From NCBI GenBank assembly GCA_934643535.1, contig CAKUCE010000102.1, positions 1 to 10,239 on the forward strand: DNA of 10,239 bases. The letters are read 5' to 3'. A program made the translations under genes and the position numbers. A model generated the notes under the pieces. The model worked only from the letters and a program-made list of their open reading frames with translations. It was not told the origin of the DNA and ran no database searches. This document shows, one piece after another, positions 1 to 5,952 of the stretch. Each line of letters opens with the position of its first letter. Within the stretch, counting starts at the first letter, position 1. The stretch is from an uncultured Clostridia bacterium. GTDB taxonomy: Bacteria; Bacillota; Clostridia; Christensenellales; Aristaeellaceae.

Positions 1-929
1 CCCTGCACCGTGGCCGTCAGCTGGTCGTCTACGTATTCCACCAATACATCCACCGTATAAGACGCGCCGTCATACGTAACATGCGACAGATCGCCCTGTA
101 CCTCTCGGATGGTATAGCGGTGCAGCCCCACGTCCTCGTGACGGTACTCGATATAGTTGAAGGCGATGCTGCCGTCCGCGTGATTGACGCCCCGGGAAAC
201 CTCCGTGCCTTGTTCGTCCGTGACGATAAAATGGAACTCGTTGGCCAGCAGGGCGCGGCCCTCCAGCAGCTTGATTCCCTTCAGCTGGATGGACGTTTGC
301 ACGGGCATTTCCGCCAGACGGGTACACAGCACATTCTGATACTGTTCATTGCGGTTGCGGTACAGATCCAGCTGATAACCGAGCGGCAGGGTATCCAAGG
401 GCGTAATCAGCTCCTGATAAGCTGCCCACGCCCCGGGATAGGTATCAAACGGCTGATACTGCTGGTAATGCTGGGAAATATCCAGCGAGTCCGTATAATA
501 CCAGACCGCCAGCTGCGTAATGCAGCGGAAGGTGGCACGGGTTAGACCGTATTTTTCCATCAGGCCTGATCCGTTTTGTGGGAAACCCTGATAGCAGACG
601 GACAATATGGCCTTTTTGAACGCTTCGGGTTCCATGACCCGGACGTTTTCGTCGGTCATTTGGTAGAACTCTTCCGCCGTGGCGCTTTCGATCTTGTACA
701 CGGTCTGTCCGCCCTCCTGCCAGGTAGGCGGTACTTTCTTCGAGGCGTTGTAACAGTACGCTACGCGATCCTCTCCGTTGTTCCGGACGTACAGCGGATC
801 TGAATACTTGTATTCCTCCCGGTCGCCCGTGAAAACAATGAATGATTCATCCGCAGCGGCAAGGCCTGTTGGAATGACCATCGTCAAAACAATGAACAAA
901 GCAATCAGAAACTGAACGGCGCTTTTCAC
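1..929 (-). CDS. Thioester-domain (TED) cell-surface adhesin, N-terminal part, cut by window edge
   Basis: Secreted Gram-positive surface protein; 309 codons are visible and the gene runs off at base 1. Residues 1-26 form a signal peptide (KSAVQFLIALFIVL core, cleavage near GLAAA-DE). Residues 30-150 match a thioester domain: the YCYN motif supplies Cys59 and ITQLAVWYYTD supplies Gln139, the pair that forms the internal Cys-Gln thioester in TED adhesins such as the N-terminal domain of streptococcal SfbI. Residues 210-309 resemble the FctA/Spy0128 pilin domain: Lys220 in the KLLEGR motif and Glu276 in YTIRE are the likely isopeptide lysine and catalytic Glu; the partner Asn would lie outside the window, as would any LPXTG anchor. 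Family knowledge suggests covalent attachment to host or surface amines; the target is unknown. Start: GTG at 929 sits 6 nt after AAGGAGG, whereas ATG at 935 directly abuts it, so I prefer the GTG. Confidence 0.9.
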   Translation of the reverse strand, partial: MKSAVQFLIALFIVLTMVIPTGLAAADESFIVFTGDREEYKYSDPLYVRNNGEDRVAYCYNASKKVPPTWQEGGQTVYKIESATAEEFYQMTDENVRVMEPEAFKKAILSVCYQGFPQNGSGLMEKYGLTRATFRCITQLAVWYYTDSLDISQHYQQYQPFDTYPGAWAAYQELITPLDTLPLGYQLDLYRNRNEQYQNVLCTRLAEMPVQTSIQLKGIKLLEGRALLANEFHFIVTDEQGTEVSRGVNHADGSIAFNYIEYRHEDVGLHRYTIREVQGDLSHVTYDGASYTVDVLVEYVDDQLTATVQ

Positions 930-963
930 ACCCATCCTCCTTCCAAGTATAAAATGTGACATT

Positions 964-992
964 ATTTTAATAAATAGAAAACGAAATTGCAA
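964..992 (-). promoter_or_regulatory. Candidate sigma-A promoter for the adhesin gene
   Basis: On the minus strand TTGCAA (987-992) is followed after 17 nt by TAAAAT (964-969), about 35-60 bases before the GTG start, inside the most AT-rich stretch of the window. The -10 matches 5/6 and the -35 4/6 of consensus. Apart from this promoter and the sigG terminator, the region 936-1087 shows only a short palindrome, GGCTG-TT-CAGCC (1065-1076). Confidence 0.45.
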
Positions 993-1087
993 TATGTAAC
1001 AGAATTTTTTGGAGAAAAATTTTCAAGCTATATGGGAAAAACGGTGGAAAAGGAACGGAACTGCGGCTGTTCAGCCCATTGCTCATG

Positions 1088-1126
1088 AAAAAAACAAGGC
1101 TCCTCCGTCAGGCCGGAGGAGCCTTG
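1088..1126 (-). terminator. Rho-independent terminator of sigG
   Basis: A 12-bp perfect stem (CAAGGCTCCTCC at 1095-1106 with GGAGGAGCCTTG at 1115-1126) with an 8-nt loop is followed on the minus strand by seven T residues (1088-1094). It starts 2 nt after the sigG stop codon, so sigG is not co-transcribed with the adhesin gene that follows. Confidence 0.92.
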
Positions 1127-1128
1127 TT

Positions 1129-1908
1129 TCATAACCCCATATTTTTGCGCATATGGACCAGCGCGTTCTTTTCCAGCCGGCTGACCTGCGCCTGCGAAAT
1201 GCCGATCTCGCTGGCGACCTCCATCTGGGTGCGGCCCTGATAAAACCGCAGCTTCAGAATGTGCCGTTCCCGCTCGTTCAGGCGGCTCATGGCGTCCTGC
1301 ACGCCGATCTCGTCCAGCCAGCCGTTGTCCGGCTTGCGCTCGTCGGTGATCTGATCCATGATGTACAGCGAGTCTCCCCCGTCGTTGAACACGGGCTCGA
1401 ACAGGCTGACCGGGTCCTGAATGGCCTCCAGCGCAAAGACCACGTCCTCCCGGGGCAGGTGCAGGGCCTCGGCCAGCTCGTTCACGTTGGGCTCCCGGCC
1501 CAGCTTTTCGGACAGCTGATCCCGGGCTTTCAGGGCCTTGTAGGCAATATCCCGCAAGCTGCGGCTGACTCGGATGGCGTTGTTGTCCCGCAGATACCGG
1601 CGAATTTCGCCGATGATCATGGGCACGGCATAGGTGGAAAAGCGCACGTTCAGCGTGGTATCGAAATTGTCCAGCGCCTTGATGAGCCCGATGCAGCCCA
1701 CCTGAAACAGGTCGTCCACGTTTTCGCCCCGGTTGCCGAAGCGCTGAATAATGCTCAGCACCAGCCGCAGGTTTCCCCGGATGAACTCCTCCCGGGCGTT
1801 GAGATCGCCGCTGTGTACCAGCGGAAACAGCTCGCGCATGCGCTCGTTGGTCAGAACGGGCAGGGTAGACGTGTCCACACCGCAGATCTCCACCTTGTTG
1901 ATCGCCAT
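1129..1908 (-). CDS. sigG: RNA polymerase sporulation sigma factor SigG
   Basis: Sigma-G directs late gene expression in the forespore after engulfment. The 259-residue product has the family length (260 in B. subtilis) and its hallmark N-terminus NKVEICGVDTSTLPVL. Region 2 contains DDLFQVGCIGLIKALDNF (about 66-83) and FSTYAVPMIIGEIRRYLRDN; region 3 contains IRVSRSLRDIAYKALKARDQ; region 4 ends with the helix-turn-helix TQMEVASEIGISQAQVSRLE (about 227-246). Start: ATG at 1908 lies 9 nt after GGGAGG and begins at the conserved N-terminus; longer in-frame versions only add non-conserved residues. spoIIGA and sigE, which normally precede sigG, are absent; the upstream neighbour is a divergent sirtuin gene. 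The residue aligned with B. subtilis Asn45 (before GNLRLVLS) is Arg44 here. Its leader carries a hairpin that masks the ribosome binding site. Confidence 0.99.
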   Translation of the reverse strand: MAINKVEICGVDTSTLPVLTNERMRELFPLVHSGDLNAREEFIRGNLRLVLSIIQRFGNRGENVDDLFQVGCIGLIKALDNFDTTLNVRFSTYAVPMIIGEIRRYLRDNNAIRVSRSLRDIAYKALKARDQLSEKLGREPNVNELAEALHLPREDVVFALEAIQDPVSLFEPVFNDGGDSLYIMDQITDERKPDNGWLDEIGVQDAMSRLNERERHILKLRFYQGRTQMEVASEIGISQAQVSRLEKNALVHMRKNMGL

Positions 1909-1917
1909 ATTGGTTTT

Positions 1918-1961
1918 CCTCCCTTGCTGGCTTCCAACAGGAAGTATGGGCAAAAGGGAGG
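1918..1961 (-). promoter_or_regulatory. Leader hairpin sequestering the sigG ribosome binding site
   Basis: Read on the sigG mRNA: CCUCCC (1956-1961), a UU bulge, UUGC (1950-1953), CUUCC (1940-1944), loop UGUU, GGAAG (1931-1935), GCAA (1924-1927) and GGGAGG (1918-1923). The 6+4+5 paired bases make an almost continuous stem, broken by a 2-nt bulge and a 5x3 internal loop. The whole Shine-Dalgarno GGGAGG is in the 3' arm, 9 nt before AUG, so the folded form should block initiation. From memory, a leader hairpin that lowers translation has been reported for B. subtilis sigG; this one was found from sequence alone. Confidence 0.75.
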
Positions 1962-2020
1962 ATTTTCATTCCGGGTCGGGCGGAAAGGACAATCAAAGGG
2001 AAAAACCGACAGAAAACAGG

Positions 2021-2050
2021 GATTTTCCAACGGAAAATCGAAAAATATAC
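2021..2050 (-). promoter_or_regulatory. Candidate sigma-F promoter of sigG overlapping a palindrome
   Basis: On the minus strand GTATA (2046-2050), an exact match to the sigma-F -35 consensus GYATA, is followed after 15 nt by TTGGAAAAT (2022-2030). That keeps the A-n-A-n-T part of the sigma-F -10 (GGnnAnAnT) but lacks its leading GG. It would give a leader of about 105 nt. The -10 lies inside a 19-bp inverted repeat, GATTTTCC-AAC-GGAAAATC (2021-2039), which could be an operator for sigG, sir2 or both. The palindrome is certain; the promoter call is tentative. Confidence 0.35.
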
Positions 2051-2099
2051 CTGTCACAAATGGAGCTTGCGGACTCTTTTCAGAAAGGGGAGAAGCGTG

Positions 2100-2864
2100 A
2101 TGACAAAGGAGACCGAAACCCTCCGCCAGTGGATCGCGGAGGCAAGGAATCTTGTATTTTTCGGCGGTGCGGGTGTTTCCACTGCCAGCGGTATTCCGGA
2201 TTTCCGCAGCGCTCATCAGGGCCTTTACAATACTCCCGGCGGCCGCAGTTATGAGGAGATGCTCTCCCATGAATATTTTATCACTCACCCGGACGAATTC
2301 TGGGATTTCTACCGCCGGGTGATGCTTTACCCGGACGCCAAACCCAACGCCGCCCATCTGGCACTGGCGGAACTGGAACGCCGGGGCAAGTGCAAAGCGG
2401 TGATCACCCAGAACATCGACGGCCTCCATCAGACGGCGGGCAGCCGGAAGGTGCTGGAGCTTCATGGCTCGGTTCACCGCAACCGCTGTATGAAATGCGG
2501 ACATTTCTACCCGCTGGAGCCGCTGCTGCAGGGGGAAGGCGCGCCCCGCTGCCAGTGTGAAACCGCCCACGGCCCCTGCGGAGGCATTATCAAACCGGAG
2601 GTCGTCCTCTACGGTGAATCGCTGGACGACGCGGTGATGGAGGAAGCCCTGAACGCCATCGCCCGCTGCGACCTGCTGATTGTCGCGGGAACGTCGCTGG
2701 TCGTGTATCCTGCCGCCGGACTGATCCGCTATCGCAGTCCCCGCTGCCGTCTGGTCCTGCTGAACCGGGACGCCACCGATTACGACCGTTCCGCCGGTCT
2801 GGTGGTGCGGGAGGATCTGACGCAGGTGCTGCGGGACGCGGCACAGGAACCGGACGTCCGATGA
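2100..2864 (+). CDS. cobB: Sir2 family NAD-dependent protein deacylase
   Basis: Cytoplasmic sirtuin of 254 residues that removes acyl groups from lysines, using NAD+ and releasing nicotinamide. Visible motifs: the NAD-binding GAGVSTASGIPDFRS (23-37), TQNIDGLHQTAG (103-114), catalytic His122 in LELHGS, zinc ligands Cys130 and Cys133 (CMKC), Cys160 before GGIIKPEVVLYGE, and the Rossmann GTSLVVYPAAGL segment. The third zinc ligand could be Cys151 or Cys153 (RCQC); its spacing from Cys160 is wider than the usual C-x2-C. Start: ATG at 2100 with AGGGGAG 7 nt upstream; an upstream GTG at 2067 would add 11 residues and lacks such a site. It is divergent from sigG and convergent with the nucleoside hydrolase. 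Its targets cannot be read from the sequence; the class is certain, the acyl specificity is not. Confidence 0.95.
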   Translation: MTKETETLRQWIAEARNLVFFGGAGVSTASGIPDFRSAHQGLYNTPGGRSYEEMLSHEYFITHPDEFWDFYRRVMLYPDAKPNAAHLALAELERRGKCKAVITQNIDGLHQTAGSRKVLELHGSVHRNRCMKCGHFYPLEPLLQGEGAPRCQCETAHGPCGGIIKPEVVLYGESLDDAVMEEALNAIARCDLLIVAGTSLVVYPAAGLIRYRSPRCRLVLLNRDATDYDRSAGLVVREDLTQVLRDAAQEPDVR

Positions 2865-2947
2865 AGCGCGGCGTTGCAGCGAAAAAACGGAATAAGAGAA
2901 AAAGCGTTCCGGATGTGGGAACCGGTTCGTAAAAACCCCGTAACCAG

Positions 2948-2995
2948 AAAGCCTCCCCGTGTAGGACGAAGTCCGAAGCTACACGAGGAGGCTTT
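2948..2995. terminator. Bidirectional terminator between sir2 and the nucleoside hydrolase gene
   Basis: AAAGCCTCCCCGTGTAG (2948-2964) and CTACACGAGGAGGCTTT (2979-2995) form a 17-bp stem with one mismatch; a GGAC-GAA-GTCC mini-hairpin sits at its tip. The A-rich 5' flank and TTT-GTTCT 3' flank fit use from both sides of this convergent gene pair, although the T tract is short in each direction. Confidence 0.8.
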
Positions 2996-3010
2996 GTTCT
3001 GACCGGGCCT

Positions 3011-3934
3011 TTATTCGGCAGTCGGGACGCTGAGCCGGCTGAACAGATCGGCAAAAAGCGCGTCGCGGCGAACCATATACACGTAGCGGCACAGCGGACG
3101 GCGGGAATCCTGACTGTAATGATGATCGTACTGCGGAATGGGCGTGGGGATCAGCTTATCCTGCATAAAGCTGCCGTCCCGGTTCAGGATCCAGCCGACG
3201 GTGGTCACATCCCAGATCACCCGGCTCCAGACCTTGCCTTTGGCGTAAGTATTCGCCTCGTCCACCGTCTGCTGGACCAGATAATCGCAGAGCGGATTGC
3301 GGCCCCGCAGCCAGAATTCCAGTTCCGGCCCTGTGGTGGTAAAATGCGTCACCACGCCCTGACAGGGCAGGATCACCAGCGGAACGCCGGAATCAAAGAC
3401 CACCCGGGCGGCGGCTACATCCTGCAGCATGTTAAACTCCCGGTTGTCGGGCCAGTCGATGGCGTTTCCCCCCAGCCAGACCAACACCATACGGTCGGCG
3501 ATCTCCGGCTTCAGCAGCAGCGCCGAGGCCACGTTGGTGATCGCGCCGATGGCCGCCACATACAGAGGCTCCTCGGTGGTGTGTTCCATGGCCAGCCGCG
3601 CCAGCGCCTCCGCCGCGTCGGACACGACCGGAGTCTTTTCATCCGGCAGATAATCGGTGGAGCCGCGATACACGGGCACTTTCTCCTCCGCCAGCCTCAA
3701 CAGATGCAGAATCTCCTGATAGCTTTTTTCCATACCGTCGGCCGGGCCAGTGGAGCGCTCGTTCTTGAAGGGGGCAGCGCACAAGGCCAGCAGGCGTACC
3801 CGATCGGGCGCGCGCAGGGCGTAGGAAATGGCAAACTGATCGTCAATTTCATTATAAGCGTCGGTATCGATCACCAGATCGACAAGCGTTTGGGGCGTTT
3901 CCAGCATGCGCAGGCGCTGCTCCATGGTCAGCAT
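3011..3934 (-). CDS. Nucleoside hydrolase family (IUNH-like) protein
   Basis: A 307-residue cytoplasmic protein of the inosine/uridine-preferring nucleoside hydrolase fold, which cleaves the N-glycosidic bond of ribonucleosides. The N-terminal Ca2+-binding loop is DTDAYNEIDDQFAI (23-36), a longer variant of the canonical DTDPGxDDAxA that keeps Asp25, Asp31 and Asp32. Further family features are IGAITNVASAL, the REFNMLQDVAAARVVF segment (substrate-side Asn and AA helix), and a late metal-ligand Asp at about residue 242 in IWDVTTVGW, where many characterised members have His before the Asp and this one has Trp. Substrate preference may therefore differ, and a non-nucleoside glycoside cannot be excluded. 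Start: ATG at 3934 lies 9 nt after AAAGGA; ATG at 3925 is an alternative. Single-gene unit with its own promoter, a palindrome near the transcription start, and a shared terminator. Confidence 0.88.
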   Translation of the reverse strand: MLTMEQRLRMLETPQTLVDLVIDTDAYNEIDDQFAISYALRAPDRVRLLALCAAPFKNERSTGPADGMEKSYQEILHLLRLAEEKVPVYRGSTDYLPDEKTPVVSDAAEALARLAMEHTTEEPLYVAAIGAITNVASALLLKPEIADRMVLVWLGGNAIDWPDNREFNMLQDVAAARVVFDSGVPLVILPCQGVVTHFTTTGPELEFWLRGRNPLCDYLVQQTVDEANTYAKGKVWSRVIWDVTTVGWILNRDGSFMQDKLIPTPIPQYDHHYSQDSRRPLCRYVYMVRRDALFADLFSRLSVPTAE

Positions 3935-3996
3935 CGTCCATCGTCCTTTCTCTTAAAGCAACCGTGTGGGATAACGGGGTATCCATTCTTTAATCG

Positions 3997-4014
3997 TTGA
4001 AAAGCCGTTTTCAA
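3997..4014. promoter_or_regulatory. Operator-like inverted repeat at the nucleoside hydrolase transcription start
   Basis: TTGAAAA-GCCG-TTTTCAA is a perfect 7+7 inverted repeat with a 4-bp centre. It lies about 5-22 bases downstream of the transcription start predicted from the promoter at 4027-4055, where a bound repressor would block initiation or early elongation. TGAAAA/TTTTCA half-sites resemble LacI-family operators, but the regulator is unknown. A weaker repeat, GGATA-N6-TATCC (3969-3984), lies further into the leader. Confidence 0.45.
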
Positions 4015-4026
4015 AAAGCAGGAATT

Positions 4027-4055
4027 ACTATAAAGCAGCGACTATCGCTTGTCAA
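4027..4055 (-). promoter_or_regulatory. Near-consensus sigma-A promoter of the nucleoside hydrolase gene
   Basis: On the minus strand a perfect -35 TTGACA (4050-4055), a 17-nt spacer and -10 TATAGT (4027-4032, 5/6) give a predicted start near 4019 and a leader of about 85 nt. Confidence 0.8.
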
Positions 4056-4107
4056 GAAGAAGTTATAAAGGACTGTTTTCAGGCACTGCGGTATCCATCC
4101 GTTGTTC

Positions 4108-4127
4108 AGCGGTCGGCCCGCTTTTTT
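4108..4127 (+). terminator. Short terminator-like hairpin upstream of spoIVB
   Basis: AGCGG (4108-4112), loop TCGGC, CCGCT (4118-4122), then five T residues (4123-4127). The 5-bp stem is short. No plus-strand gene lies upstream for it to terminate, so if real it would act on a spoIVB transcript begun upstream or on stray transcription through the divergent region. Confidence 0.3.
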
Positions 4128-4153
4128 CGTTTGTCAGCCATTCCCATCATTCA

Positions 4154-4210
4154 AAACGCCTCTTTCTGCAAACAATGCTTTCGTGCAATGCAAAGCAGAA
4201 AGAGGCGTTT
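4154..4210 (+). promoter_or_regulatory. Perfect 16-bp hairpin spanning the spoIVB ribosome-binding region
   Basis: AAACGCCTCTTTCTGC (4154-4169) is the exact reverse complement of GCAGAAAGAGGCGTTT (4195-4210), with a 25-nt loop. The right arm holds the best Shine-Dalgarno-like sequence before the spoIVB ATG, AAAGAGG (4199-4205, 11 nt spacing), and ends 6 nt before the start codon. Folded RNA should hinder initiation. The A-rich left flank and TTT right edge also resemble a terminator, but there is no upstream plus-strand gene. I found no convincing sigma-G promoter nearby. Confidence 0.7.
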
Positions 4211-4216
4211 GGAAGC

Positions 4217-5473
4217 ATGAAGGAGCAACGGAGACAGAAACAGGCGGGACGAAAGAAAAAGCTGATAGGCTGGCTGTTGAGCGCCTTTTGGCTGCTGGGC
4301 TTTTATTCGCCTCAGGCGGACGCGCTGCGGCAGTTGCCGGAGCGGCTGGTCATCGCCTCCGGACAGGAGACGGCGGCGGAGCTTCCCTTTCCCCTGCGGT
4401 TGACGGCGGATGAGCCGGACATACAGGCCCTTTCTCCCACCGGCGACACGCTGGCGAACGCATCGGAAACCAAGGCCACCGTCAGTCTGCTGGGACTCAT
4501 CCCTCTCCGGCAGGTCACGGTGGAGATCCGGGATGATCTGCGCCTGTATCCGGGCGGCCAGGCGGTTGGCGTGGCGCTGCAAACCGAGGGCGTTCTGGTC
4601 GTAGGCACCAGCGACCTGACCGGCGCTTTCAGCCCGGCGCGGCTGGCGGGCCTGAAAGCCGGGGACGTCATCACGCAGGTCAACGGCAAGCCGCTCCACA
4701 GCATTGAGGAACTGACGGCGCTGGTAAATGAAGGCGGCAGCCGGGCCATGCCCCTGACCGTCCGCCGCGGCGACGGCGAGCTTCGGCTGACGCTGGAGCC
4801 CCGTCAGGACGGGGCCACCGGCAGCTATCGAATCGGCGCGTGGGTGCGGGATTCCACTGCCGGGGTAGGCACGCTCTCCTTTTACGGGCAGCTAGAAGAG
4901 GGCGGCTCCCTGCGCTACGGCGCGCTGGGCCACGCCATTACCGACGCGGACACACAGCAGGTGCTGACGCTTTCCCGGGGCGAGCTGATGGAGGCGGACG
5001 TGGTAGATGTGCGGAAAGGGCAGGCCGGCGTTCCGGGCGAACTGAAGGGCAGCTTTCTCCGAGAACACCGGGTGCTTGGCAGCATCCGTCTGAACAATCA
5101 GTTTGGCATTTACGGCCAACTGGACGCCGCACCCGCTCACCCGCTGTACCCGGAGGGGCTTCCCATCGGCCGCAAGGACGCCGTTCACACCGGCCCTGCT
5201 TCCATCCTCTGCACCGTAGACGGCACCTCCATGAAGGAATACGCCATTGAGATCGCTGAAGTCGCCCGTCAGACCTCCCCCGCACAGCGCAGCATGGTGC
5301 TGCGGGTCACGGACGACCGGCTCCTTCAGAAAACCGGCGGCATCGTACAGGGCATGTCCGGCAGCCCCATTCTTCAGGACGGCCGGCTTATCGGGGCGGT
5401 GACGCACGTATTCGTCAACGATCCTACCATGGGCTACGGTTTGTTCATCGAATGGATGCTGCAGCAGGAATAA
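4217..5473 (+). CDS. spoIVB: SpoIVB signalling peptidase (S55)
   Basis: Forespore serine protease secreted into the space between the forespore membranes, where in B. subtilis it cleaves SpoIVFA and so releases SpoIVFB to process pro-sigma-K. The 418-residue product has a basic N-terminus and one membrane/signal segment (about 16-31), a linker domain, a PDZ domain (about 115-193; QAVGVALQTEGVLVVG, LKAGDVITQVNG), then the S55 peptidase domain. The catalytic triad is intact: His239 (GHAI), Asp366 (VTDDRLL) and Ser381 (GIVQGMSGSPI). The C-terminus VTHVFVNDPTMGYGLFIEWM is highly typical. Start: ATG at 4217 gives the family length; TTG at 4049 and ATG at 4175 add unrelated sequence from the hairpin region. 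sigma-G drives spoIVB in B. subtilis, so the nearby sigG is its expected activator. The usual neighbours recN and spo0A are absent. Confidence 0.98.
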   Translation: MKEQRRQKQAGRKKKLIGWLLSAFWLLGFYSPQADALRQLPERLVIASGQETAAELPFPLRLTADEPDIQALSPTGDTLANASETKATVSLLGLIPLRQVTVEIRDDLRLYPGGQAVGVALQTEGVLVVGTSDLTGAFSPARLAGLKAGDVITQVNGKPLHSIEELTALVNEGGSRAMPLTVRRGDGELRLTLEPRQDGATGSYRIGAWVRDSTAGVGTLSFYGQLEEGGSLRYGALGHAITDADTQQVLTLSRGELMEADVVDVRKGQAGVPGELKGSFLREHRVLGSIRLNNQFGIYGQLDAAPAHPLYPEGLPIGRKDAVHTGPASILCTVDGTSMKEYAIEIAEVARQTSPAQRSMVLRVTDDRLLQKTGGIVQGMSGSPILQDGRLIGAVTHVFVNDPTMGYGLFIEWMLQQE

Positions 5474-5640
5474 AATTTTCCCCGCGCTCAGAGGCTGTTT
5501 GGACTGTACCCGAAAAAACGGACAGTCCAATGCTGCGGCAGGTTTTTTATGGTTTATCTTATTTGTCAACTGCCGTGCGGGCGTACCAAGGGGGCTTCCC
5601 TCAAGGTAAACCGCCGGACCATGCCGCTTTCCAAGCCCCA
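5474..5640. other. Structured non-coding gap after spoIVB
   Basis: No convincing gene. It holds a hairpin TTGGACTGT (5499-5507) / ACAGTCCAA (5522-5530) with inner CCG/CGG pairs and an A6 loop, then a T6 run at 5543-5548. A second inverted repeat, GGTTTATCTT (5551-5560) / AAGGTAAACC (5603-5612), is 10 bp with one G-U pair and encloses 42 nt. The first hairpin may help terminate spoIVB transcripts; the second may be part of an intergenic repeat. Confidence 0.5.
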
Positions 5641-5685
5641 CAATCAAAACCGCAGAAGGCGTTATTCCTCCTGCGGTTTTGATTG
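5641..5685. terminator. Bidirectional terminator between spoIVB and the frr operon
   Basis: CAATCAAAACCGCAG (5641-5655) pairs perfectly with CTGCGGTTTTGATTG (5671-5685), and after one mismatch AGG/CCT extends the stem. The GC core CCGCAG/CTGCGG is flanked by AAAA and TTTT, so it can terminate either convergent unit. Its right arm is also the coding sequence for the last residues of the 5662-5952 gene. Confidence 0.85.
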
Positions 5686-5952
5686 TGCTGACTTTTCTTC
5701 TGACGGCCTCAGTCCTGTCAGAAAGCGGGAGACGATCAGCCTGCGGCCGTCTTCCTCCACCGCGATAACCCGGGTGGAGGCATATCCTGCGGCTTCCCCT
5801 TCTGCGGTGCGGTATTGATCCTCCGGCACGGGATGCCGTCTGGGCGGCGCGGCGGTGGGAACCACCTCCACGTCCAGAATGCCGCTGGAATGCAGAATCG
5901 CCAGGGCCACCTCGGCGGGCAGCCCCAGCAAATGCTCAAAGGTCAGGCGCAT
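5662..5952 (-). CDS. Unknown 96-residue protein overlapping frr
   Basis: I do not recognise this protein. It starts MRLTFEHLLGLPAEVALAIL, has a proline-rich middle (VVPTAAPPRRHPVPEDQY), a likely beta segment YASTRVIAVEEDGRRLIVSR, and a charged tail ending KPQEE; there is no signal peptide or membrane segment, so it is probably cytoplasmic. The case for a real gene is positional: its ATG shares the last A of the frr stop codon (TGATG), the Shine-Dalgarno GGAGGT lies within the last frr codons, and its stop falls within the terminator that ends the operon. This suggests translational coupling to frr and co-expression with the translation machinery. A ribosome- or regulator-linked role would be inference only. 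Confidence 0.78.
   Translation of the reverse strand: MRLTFEHLLGLPAEVALAILHSSGILDVEVVPTAAPPRRHPVPEDQYRTAEGEAAGYASTRVIAVEEDGRRLIVSRFLTGLRPSEEKSAQSKPQEE

Noticed and set aside
81..803. Plus-strand open frames opposite the adhesin gene
   Set aside because: Antisense to a gene with a signal peptide, thioester motifs and an isopeptide domain; no recognisable protein on the plus strand.
1028..2100. Long alternative frames on both strands over sigG
   Set aside because: The sigG frame has full-length identity to a known family; the others have no motif and simply mirror it.
2861..2932. A 23-codon basic mini-ORF whose ATG overlaps the sir2 stop (ATGA)
   Set aside because: The overlap looks like coupling, but the peptide (MKRGVAAKKRNKRK...) is very short, has no properly spaced ribosome binding site and ends in the terminator region; chance is more likely.
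4120..4151. sigma-G promoter for spoIVB
   Set aside because: CATCATT (4145-4151) resembles a sigma-G -10, but no G-n-A-T-A-like -35 lies 17-18 nt upstream, so I do not call it.
4049..4216. Extended SpoIVB N-terminus from TTG at 4049 or ATG at 4175
   Set aside because: The added residues are encoded by the hairpin region, lack a ribosome binding site and would place extra sequence before the expected membrane segment.
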